Source: Oscillospiraceae bacterium (lineage in GTDB: Bacteria; Bacillota; Clostridia; Oscillospirales; Oscillospiraceae). Taken from it: a DNA stretch of 5,243 nt. The position numbers were made by a program, and so were the translations under genes. Positions 1 to 4,850 of this stretch are shown here, piece after piece. The notes under the pieces are model-generated. The model did no database searches and was not told the origin of the DNA. It saw nothing but the letters and a program-made list of their open reading frames with translations. The DNA is taken from assembly GCA_009776905.1 (NCBI GenBank), contig WRMX01000111.1, positions 4,588-9,830 of the forward strand, written 5' to 3'. The first letter of the stretch is position 1; each line of letters begins with the position of its first letter.

Positions 1-855
1 TTCAATGCGTATGAGGTCATCACGAACAACAGGGAAGAATTATTCAAGCACTATTTGTTCCTCCCTGATTATACGGAGTCGAAGACGTCGAAAGACGCGC
101 TGCGTTCCGAACTTGCGGTTTTTAAGGAGCGTCTTGAGGAATGGACCGGCAAGGCAATCACCGATGAGGCTCTTGACAACGCCATCGAGGTGTATAACAA
201 AAACCGCTTCCTGCTGCGCAGGATTTGCGAGCTCCGCCGCGCCGATAGGCCTGCGATACTGGGTTCCGAATATATGAACATGATGCTCGCGGACCAGGTG
301 ATGGACAAGGCTGAGATGAATGCGATCCTGGAGGCGTTCATTGACGAGGTCGAGAACCGCGAGCCATATAAGGACAGGATCCGCATTATGCTCATCGGCA
401 GTGAAACGTGGGACAGCGGGCTCGAGGAGCTCATCGAGTCGCTCGGGGGCAATGTCGTGATCGACGAGCTGGACAATGGGACGTCATATTTCTGGAACAC
501 GATATATCCGCAGAAGGACAGGCTCATGGCCATTTCGCTGCGCTATCTGGGCCGGCCCCGCCAGCCGATCAAGGAGAGCAATTGGCGCAGGCGGCCTGAC
601 CATATCGTCCAGCTTGCGGAGGATTACCACATCGATGGGGCGATCATCGCCAAGCAGATATACTGCCACCCGCATGGGACGGACAATTATGCGGTGTGGA
701 GGATGCTGAGGGAAAGGTATATCCCTTATCATTATTTTGAGCGTGATATGTTTGTGCCGGAGGAAGAAACCGGGCTGCGGCTGGAGGCGTTTTTCAACAT
801 GCTGCGCGAAGGAATCACACGCCTCGTGGGCTGGCACAACAAAGTCGAGATATAG
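1..855 (+). CDS. HGD-D family smaller subunit (2-hydroxyacyl-CoA dehydratase beta / BcrC-like), 5'-truncated by window
   Basis: The frame is open from base 1 to TAG 853-855 and gives 284 visible residues. Family members (HgdB, LcdB, BcrC) are about 375-385 residues, so roughly 90-100 N-terminal residues lie upstream; the TTG at 55 is not a real start. Family signs are the helical stretch with ERLEEWTGKAITDEAL (visible 44-58), GSE (88-90), the Rossmann-like segment RIMLIGSE (128-135), NGTSYFWN (159-166), DGAIIAKQIYCHPH (212-225), where C222 is the usual FC-x-PH cluster-ligand position, and the C-terminal GLRLEAFFNMLRE (258-270). Such proteins hold a [4Fe-4S] cluster and pair with a larger subunit in the cytoplasm. 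The stretch where I recall many relatives having D-L-C-x-G reads ELDNG here, without cysteine. The stop overlaps the next gene's Shine-Dalgarno site, indicating translational coupling. Family assignment is firm; choosing dehydratase or aryl-CoA reductase is not possible from sequence. Confidence 0.9.
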   Translation, partial: FNAYEVITNNREELFKHYLFLPDYTESKTSKDALRSELAVFKERLEEWTGKAITDEALDNAIEVYNKNRFLLRRICELRRADRPAILGSEYMNMMLADQVMDKAEMNAILEAFIDEVENREPYKDRIRIMLIGSETWDSGLEELIESLGGNVVIDELDNGTSYFWNTIYPQKDRLMAISLRYLGRPRQPIKESNWRRRPDHIVQLAEDYHIDGAIIAKQIYCHPHGTDNYAVWRMLRERYIPYHYFERDMFVPEEETGLRLEAFFNMLREGITRLVGWHNKVEI

Positions 856-859
856 GAGG
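854..859 (+). promoter_or_regulatory. Ribosome binding site of the larger HGD-D subunit
   Basis: AGGAGG is a perfect anti-16S match 5 nt before ATG 865. It overlaps the TAG stop (853-855) of the preceding gene, so the ribosome finishing the first subunit lands on the start of the second. This fits the need for equal amounts of the two partners. Confidence 0.85.
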
Positions 860-864
860 CGCAC

Positions 865-2181
865 ATGAAAGGACAGATTTGGGAGACCAGGCCGCTGGAA
901 TGCTGGAACCTCGCAAAGGAGATCAGGCGGAGCTATGATGGCGCCATTGCGGGCAAGGATAAGGTCTTAGGGCAGGGGATGTCGAGCTTCACTTTGGACT
1001 GGGCGTCCGCTTTCCCCGCAATCCGCGTCGTCGAGGACAACCCCGTCGGGGCCATGATGGCTGCGCAGGATGAGCCGTTCGCGCGCAAGGCGAGGCTGGC
1101 GAGCGAAGTACGCGGCTGGGGTCGCGAGATTTGTGGCTACCATAACAATTGCTGGGGGGCGCAGTTCCTCGGCCATACGTCGGACGGGAATCCATTCCCA
1201 GAGCGCGAGTTCACCGTGCCGTTCCCTTGCGTGTGCGATTCGCACATAAAGCGCGGCCAGCAGTGCAGGGACTATAAGCCAATCGCCAGGTGGACGAACG
1301 ATTTTACCATGTATATCGGCGAGCGCGACGAGAAGCGCGAAGAAGCCATGCTCGACCACAGGAACTATAACACGCTTAAGATGCTCAACGAGATGGAGAT
1401 CGTTTTTGGGCAGAAGCTCGACGACGAGATGATTTATGACATGGCGAAAAGTTACACGAACATCGGCGACATACGAAGCGAGATTGCGTACTATATGACG
1501 TTCAAGCCCACCCCATTGACCGTGAAGGACATGTATTCGTTCTTCCAGCTCCGGCCTTCGCCAAAGATGGGGCCGGACGTGCTCGCGAAATTCTGGGAGT
1601 CGCTCCGCGACGAGGTCAAATGGCGCGTCGAGAACAAGATCGCAGCCGTGGGCACGGAGAGGTTCCGCTGGCTGGAGGCGCATCCACCGCCCTGGCACTA
1701 TTTGAAATACTATAGGTATATGGAACAATACGGCGCCGTCTGCCTCGGGTCGCAATATGCGAACTTGCGTGAGCTGCTCATTGAGCCCGATGGCTCATAT
1801 GAGGTCAGGAGCTACACGGAGCCCGCGTTTTCGGCGGACATGGAGCTCACGACGCGCGAGGATGCAGTGCGCTTTATGACGACTCCGGACGCGCGCTCGC
1901 CCAGGCATTGGAAGATCGAGGAATATATCGAGCCATATAAGCTCAACGATATGATGAAAATATATAACTGCGACGGAGCTCTGCTGGGACTGTGGCGGGC
2001 CGGCGTCGGATGCACGCTGACGCGCAAGGAGCAGGCAATCAGGCTACGCGAGGAAGGCTACAGCGTGATGGTCTATGAAGGCTCGCAGCCGGGCGACCGC
2101 GTCGATCTCGATGAAAAGCGGCTGCTCGAGCAGTTGGACACGTGGATGGAGAGCCTGGGCTTCCGGAAGTTTGAGGATTAG
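865..2181 (+). CDS. HGD-D family larger subunit (2-hydroxyacyl-CoA dehydratase alpha / BcrB-like)
   Basis: 438 residues, matching HgdA, LcdA and BcrB (about 430-475). It is expected to form a cytoplasmic heterodimer with the preceding gene product, each subunit with a [4Fe-4S] cluster, and to reduce an acyl-CoA to a ketyl radical during dehydration or ring reduction. Family-like stretches are PPPWHYLKYYRYMEQYGA (274-291, compare GPPNW...EGAV in BcrB and GIPHW in HgdA), NCDGALLGLWRAG (368-380) and VMVYEGSQPGDRVD (401-414, compare FDGDQADPR in HgdA), then a terminal helix. These comparisons are from memory. Cysteines that could bind the cluster are C90 and C96 (CGYHNNC), C122, C124 and C134 (CVCDSHIKRGQQC) and C383. 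In HgdA the last motif reads NRSCK, whereas here it is WRAGVGC, so the cysteine is displaced. The protein is thus a divergent member whose substrate I cannot name. The start is fixed by AGGAGG. Confidence 0.9.
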   Translation: MKGQIWETRPLECWNLAKEIRRSYDGAIAGKDKVLGQGMSSFTLDWASAFPAIRVVEDNPVGAMMAAQDEPFARKARLASEVRGWGREICGYHNNCWGAQFLGHTSDGNPFPEREFTVPFPCVCDSHIKRGQQCRDYKPIARWTNDFTMYIGERDEKREEAMLDHRNYNTLKMLNEMEIVFGQKLDDEMIYDMAKSYTNIGDIRSEIAYYMTFKPTPLTVKDMYSFFQLRPSPKMGPDVLAKFWESLRDEVKWRVENKIAAVGTERFRWLEAHPPPWHYLKYYRYMEQYGAVCLGSQYANLRELLIEPDGSYEVRSYTEPAFSADMELTTREDAVRFMTTPDARSPRHWKIEEYIEPYKLNDMMKIYNCDGALLGLWRAGVGCTLTRKEQAIRLREEGYSVMVYEGSQPGDRVDLDEKRLLEQLDTWMESLGFRKFED

Positions 2182-2188
2182 GGGGTGA
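2180..2188 (+). promoter_or_regulatory. Ribosome binding site that decides the activator start
   Basis: AGGGGGTGA differs from the ideal AGGAGGTGA at one position, where a G-U wobble is still allowed. It sits 5 nt before ATG 2194. The in-frame GTG at 2185 lies inside this site and is therefore unlikely to be the start. The site begins within the stop codon of the previous gene (2179-2181). Confidence 0.75.
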
Positions 2189-2193
2189 CGAAT

Positions 2194-2967
2194 ATGATTA
2201 TTGCAGGTATCGATATGGGCGTGCAGAACACCAGGGCAGTCATTATCAAAGATAACGTCGTGATTGGCAGGGGCGCTGCGCCCACCGGGGGCATTGACCG
2301 CCCGGAGATGGCCATGAAGGCTTATGAAGATGCGTTGAGTGCGGCGGGCATTGCCGCCGGCGACGTTTCAAAAGTATACGCAACGGGCAAGGGGAAGTTC
2401 GACGTCGCTTTTGCCGACGCGGTGCTCACGGAGACCGTCGCGGCCGCTCGCGCTGCGAGGTTTTATTTCCCCGAGGCGACCGCGGTTTTCAGCGTCGGGG
2501 CGGATGAGACGCTTGCGGCCGCTCTCGGCCGGGAACGGCTCATCAGCGAATTCGTCCTCAATCAAAAATGCAGTGCGGGGCTGGGAATTTTCATTACATA
2601 TCTCGCAAGGAGGCTCGGCATGACCATGGCGCAGGCCGCGGCAGTCGATGTGGCCGACGCTTGCGCCGTGAACGACGGATGCGTCGTTTTCGCGGAGTTG
2701 GACGCTTTGAGCATGATGAACTCGGGCGAAGATGCTGACGCGATCATGGCTGCGGCCATCAAGGCTGTTGCCGTGCGCGCGGCCACCGTGCTATGCGACC
2801 TTACCGCGCCGGTCGGGGACAAAGTCGTGCTCGTCGGCGGGTTTACTCAAAGCCCTGCATTCTTGAAGGCTTTGTCGAGCTGTATGGGCAGGGAGTTTTT
2901 GGTGCCTGATGATGCGGAGTTTTGCGGTGCGGTCGGCGCCGCTCTGGCAGGAGCCGAAGCCGAATAA
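2194..2967 (+). CDS. BadF/BadG/BcrA/HgdC-type activator ATPase with degenerate phosphate motif
   Basis: 257 residues from ATG 2194, the length of HgdC (about 260) and near BcrD (about 280). The family is a homodimeric or heterodimeric ASKHA-fold ATPase with one [4Fe-4S] cluster between two subunits; ATP hydrolysis drives a low-potential electron into the dehydratase or reductase. Visible landmarks are phosphate-1 GIDMGVQNTRAVI (5-17), ATGKGKFD (63-70), cluster cysteine C126 in NQKCSAG (123-129), second cluster cysteine C163 in DGCVVFAE (161-168), adenosine-site VVLVGGFTQSPAF (211-223) and C-terminal GAVGAAL (245-251). HgdC has DIGGQD, and I recall DIG-A in BcrD; here the equivalent stretch reads SVGADE (100-105), so the aspartate and second glycine are gone. 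It may be the weaker partner of a BcrA/BcrD-like pair, with the other subunit outside the window, or simply divergent. It lies 12 nt after the larger dehydratase subunit, in the same operon. Confidence 0.88.
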   Translation: MIIAGIDMGVQNTRAVIIKDNVVIGRGAAPTGGIDRPEMAMKAYEDALSAAGIAAGDVSKVYATGKGKFDVAFADAVLTETVAAARAARFYFPEATAVFSVGADETLAAALGRERLISEFVLNQKCSAGLGIFITYLARRLGMTMAQAAAVDVADACAVNDGCVVFAELDALSMMNSGEDADAIMAAAIKAVAVRAATVLCDLTAPVGDKVVLVGGFTQSPAFLKALSSCMGREFLVPDDAEFCGAVGAALAGAEAE

Positions 2968-2978
2968 TGATTCGTGGG

Positions 2979-3016
2979 GCGAAGCCTCATGTTAGATTCT
3001 TCGCTTCGCTCAGAAT
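2979..3016 (+). repeat. Short hairpin-forming intergenic motif, probably a dispersed repeat
   Basis: The spacer between the activator and the CoA transferase contains GCGAAGC (2979-2985) complementary to GCTTCGC (3003-3009), and separately ATTCT (2996-3000) complementary to AGAAT (3012-3016). Only one of the two pairings can form fully. Read on the minus strand, the core is GAGCGAAGCGAAGAAT, which I recall as a motif recurring between genes in many unrelated bacteria. There is no T-tract after it, so it is not a standard terminator. Whether it recurs in this genome cannot be seen from the window. Confidence 0.45.
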
Positions 3017-3022
3017 GGCATA

Positions 3023-3031
3023 TGCTATGAT
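3023..3031 (+). promoter_or_regulatory. Possible extended -10 promoter for the CoA transferase gene
   Basis: TGCTATGAT contains an extended -10 dinucleotide TG one base before TATGAT, a 5/6 match to TATAAT. No convincing -35 hexamer is seen about 17 bp upstream (around 3003-3008). Transcription would start near 3038, leaving a leader of only about 16 nt with the ribosome binding site at its 5' end. Read-through from the upstream genes is an equally good explanation of expression. Confidence 0.25.
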
Positions 3032-3039
3032 GACACTTT

Positions 3040-3044
3040 GGAGG
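3040..3044 (+). promoter_or_regulatory. Ribosome binding site of the CoA transferase
   Basis: GGAGG lies 9 nt before ATG 3054. A nearer ATG at 3047 is in another frame and does not give the transferase sequence, so the longer spacing is accepted. Confidence 0.7.
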
Positions 3045-3053
3045 TTATGATAT

Positions 3054-4619
3054 ATGAACAGCAAGGTTGTGGAGGTCGCGTCCGCGCTGGACTTCATAAG
3101 GGACGGCGACACCATCGTCCATACATCGGCAAGTTATGCGGGCTGCCCTGACTATATTCTGAAAAGCCTTGAAGACAGATTTCTTGAAACGCAGCATCCC
3201 GCTGGGCTGATGCTTTATGCGGGCTGCGGGCATGGAAAACCGGGCGGGTATGGCGGCGACGACAGATTCGGGCATCCGGGATTTCTGCGCCGCACCATCT
3301 GTACGCACCCCGATGTCGTGCAGACTGTCAGGAAGCGCATCGAAGACAATGAGATCGAGGGGTACGTGTTCCCACAGGGGGTCGTGCAGCAGCTTTTCCG
3401 TTGCGCGGCGGCCAAGCAGCCGGGGCTTTTGACCAAAATCGGCATTGGCACGTATGTGGACCCGAGGATCGACGGAGGCAAGCTCAACAGCGTCACGGTC
3501 GAGGACCTGGTCCAACTGCAGGTCATAGATGGCGAGGAATATCTGTTTTTCAAGACCATTCCCGTCGACGTCGCCGTCATAAGGGGCACGACATCGGACG
3601 AACGCGGGAACATCTCGATTGAAGAAGAATCATTGAAGCTGGAGCTTCTTGAGGTCGCGCTCGCCGCGAAGGCTTCGGGAGGAAAGGTGCTGGTGCAAGT
3701 CAAGCAGATCGTCGCAAACGGCAGCATCAAAGCCAGGGACGTCGTCGTGCCCGGGGAGCTTGTCGACGCGGTCGTCGTTTGCGACGACATCGCGGAATAC
3801 CACAGGCAGACGACGGGCACTGTATACAGCCCGTTTTTGAGCAGCGAGCTGAGATGCCCGCCCGGCGCAGTCGCCAAGCCTAAGGAAGTGTTGCGTCCCG
3901 AAGACATCGTTTGCCGCAGGGCGGTCTATGAAATACACAGGGGCGCCATCATAAACGTCGGCATCGGCATTGGAGTGGGCGTCGGATCGGTCGCGACCGT
4001 CGAAGGCATCGTGGACGACGTCACATTCACGATCGAGATGGGCGTATTCGGCGGCACGCCGCAATCGGGGCCGAACTTTGGCTCGATGATTAACGCAACA
4101 TCGTACGTGTCGCAGACCGCCATGTTTGACTATTACCACAGCGGAGGTCTGGACATAGCGTTTTTGGGCGCTGCGGAAATAGACAGCGAGGGCAATGTCA
4201 ATGTCAGCCGCTTTGGCGGACGGGCTGCGGGGCAGGGGGGCTTCATCGACATCAGCCAGACGTCGAAGAAAGTCGTCTTCTGCACCTATTTCAAAGCCAA
4301 GGGCTTTGAGGCGGACGTCGAGGGCGGCAAGCTGGTGATCAAGAACGAGGGAAAAGTCCCGAAGTTTGTGGACAAGGTCGAGCAGATAACGTTTAACGGG
4401 AAGCTTTCGCGTCAAAAAGGGCAGGAGGTCGTCATTTGCACCGAGCGTTGCGTGTTCAGGCTTGTGAAGGACGGCGTCATGCTGACCGAGATTGCGCCGG
4501 GGCTGGATCTGGAGCGCGACATAATCGGCAATATGGGGTTCCGGCCCATCGTCAGCGATGATTTGAAGGTTATGGACGGGCGTATTTTCGTTCCCGGGCG
4601 TATGGGATGCTTTGATTGA
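3054..4619 (+). CDS. Family I CoA transferase, propionate CoA-transferase-like
   Basis: 521 residues, close to Clostridium propionicum Pct (about 524). The enzyme moves CoA between acyl-CoA (commonly acetyl- or propionyl-CoA) and a free carboxylate through a covalent glutamyl-CoA thioester. The N-terminal half holds FIRDGDTIV (14-22), LFRCAAAKQPGLLTKIGIGT (114-133) and DPR-x-DGGK (136-143), which track Pct closely. The second half has NVGIGIGVGVGSVA (301-314), the catalytic glutamate E328 in FTIEMGVFGG (325-334), GGLDIAFLGAAEID (364-377), NVNVSRFG (381-388), QITFNG (444-449) and TERCVFRL (463-470). The two halves correspond to the alpha and beta subunits of split family I enzymes. Next to the dehydratase genes it most plausibly activates the dehydratase substrate, for example a 2-hydroxy acid, as Pct does for lactate in the acrylate pathway; the substrate is inferred, not shown. 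An acetate-type (YdiF-like) specificity is the main alternative. Confidence 0.92.
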   Translation: MNSKVVEVASALDFIRDGDTIVHTSASYAGCPDYILKSLEDRFLETQHPAGLMLYAGCGHGKPGGYGGDDRFGHPGFLRRTICTHPDVVQTVRKRIEDNEIEGYVFPQGVVQQLFRCAAAKQPGLLTKIGIGTYVDPRIDGGKLNSVTVEDLVQLQVIDGEEYLFFKTIPVDVAVIRGTTSDERGNISIEEESLKLELLEVALAAKASGGKVLVQVKQIVANGSIKARDVVVPGELVDAVVVCDDIAEYHRQTTGTVYSPFLSSELRCPPGAVAKPKEVLRPEDIVCRRAVYEIHRGAIINVGIGIGVGVGSVATVEGIVDDVTFTIEMGVFGGTPQSGPNFGSMINATSYVSQTAMFDYYHSGGLDIAFLGAAEIDSEGNVNVSRFGGRAAGQGGFIDISQTSKKVVFCTYFKAKGFEADVEGGKLVIKNEGKVPKFVDKVEQITFNGKLSRQKGQEVVICTERCVFRLVKDGVMLTEIAPGLDLERDIIGNMGFRPIVSDDLKVMDGRIFVPGRMGCFD

Positions 4620-4637
4620 TTTTGGCAACGATGTGGA

Positions 4638-4659
4638 CATGGGGGCATCGGCCCCCATG
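4638..4659 (+). other. Strongest hairpin of the array, just downstream of the CoA transferase
   Basis: Arms CATGGGGGC (4638-4646) and GCCCCCATG (4651-4659) pair perfectly over 9 bp around the loop ATCG. It starts 19 nt after the CoA transferase stop, where an mRNA 3' end or stability element would be expected. It lacks a following U-run on either strand, so an intrinsic terminator role is not supported; RNA 3'-end protection is possible. Confidence 0.6.
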
Positions 4660-4815
4660 GGGGGTTGCGATGGTGGCCGCAATAGTCCATGAGGGCATCG
4701 GCCCCCATGGGGGGCTGCGATGGTGGCCGCAATAGTCCATGAGGGCATCGGCCCCCATGGGGGGTTGCGATAGTGACCGCAATGGGTCCATGAGGGCATC
4801 GGCCCCCATGGGGGG
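4638..4815 (+). repeat. Tandem array of 50-bp hairpin repeats, 3 full units plus a partial fourth
   Basis: Units start at 4638 (50 bp), 4688 (50 bp), 4738 (51 bp) and 4789 (27 bp, partial). Units 1 and 2 differ at two positions. Unit 3 has two substitutions in the second hairpin region plus one substitution and one inserted G near its end. The first 27 bp are the most conserved; unit 1 alone has G instead of A at position 5. Each full unit contains a GC-rich hairpin (CATGRGGGC, loop ATCG, GCCCCCATG; perfect 9 bp in unit 1, one A-C mismatch in the others), then a smaller one (YTGCG, 8-nt loop, CGCAA). An overlapping perfect palindrome, CCCCCATGGGGG, offers a competing fold. There are no T-tracts and no unique spacers. 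It resembles REP/BIME- or MITE-type intergenic repeats, but I do not recognise the family. Confidence 0.9.
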
Positions 4816-4841
4816 CGCCAATCCACAAAATATGGGTAGTT

Positions 4842-4849
4842 GGAGAGAG
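4842..4849 (+). promoter_or_regulatory. Ribosome binding site of the MATE transporter
   Basis: The purine run GGAGAGAG ends one base before ATG 4851. GGAG at 4842-4845 leaves 5 nt of spacing, which supports this start. No in-frame alternative upstream is credible, because the sequence there belongs to the repeat array. Confidence 0.6.
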
Positions 4850-4850
4850 A

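Larger units (their letters stand above)
4620..4850. other. Non-coding interval between the CoA transferase and the MATE gene
   Basis: This 231-nt interval holds the tandem hairpin array described separately. The array is bracketed by short inverted matches: ATTTTG (4619-4624) with CAAAAT (4826-4831), and TTGGC (4622-4626) with GCCAA (4817-4821). No convincing promoter, T-tract terminator or tRNA is visible. Frames that stay open across it on the minus strand translate the repeat itself (PPWGPMPSW-like peptides in different frames) and are not believable genes. Confidence 0.7.

Noticed and set aside
55..57. TTG as the start of the first gene
   Set aside because: The frame is open upstream to base 1 with no ribosome binding site before 55, and the visible protein is about 90-100 residues shorter than its family, so the true start is outside the window.
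967..1755. Minus-strand open frame of 262 codons inside the larger dehydratase subunit
   Set aside because: The + strand frame has clear family motifs and a perfect ribosome binding site; the antisense frame is a by-product of GC-rich codons.
2185..2187. GTG as start of the activator gene
   Set aside because: It falls within the AGGGGGTGA ribosome binding site, and ATG 2194 has ideal spacing and begins right at the conserved MIIAGIDMG strand.
4638..4664. Rho-independent terminator for the CoA transferase
   Set aside because: The stem is strong, but no T-run follows it on either strand; a purine/GC-rich sequence follows instead.
4638..4815. CRISPR array
   Set aside because: The 50-bp units are directly contiguous and nearly identical over their whole length, so there are no variable spacers, and no cas gene is visible.
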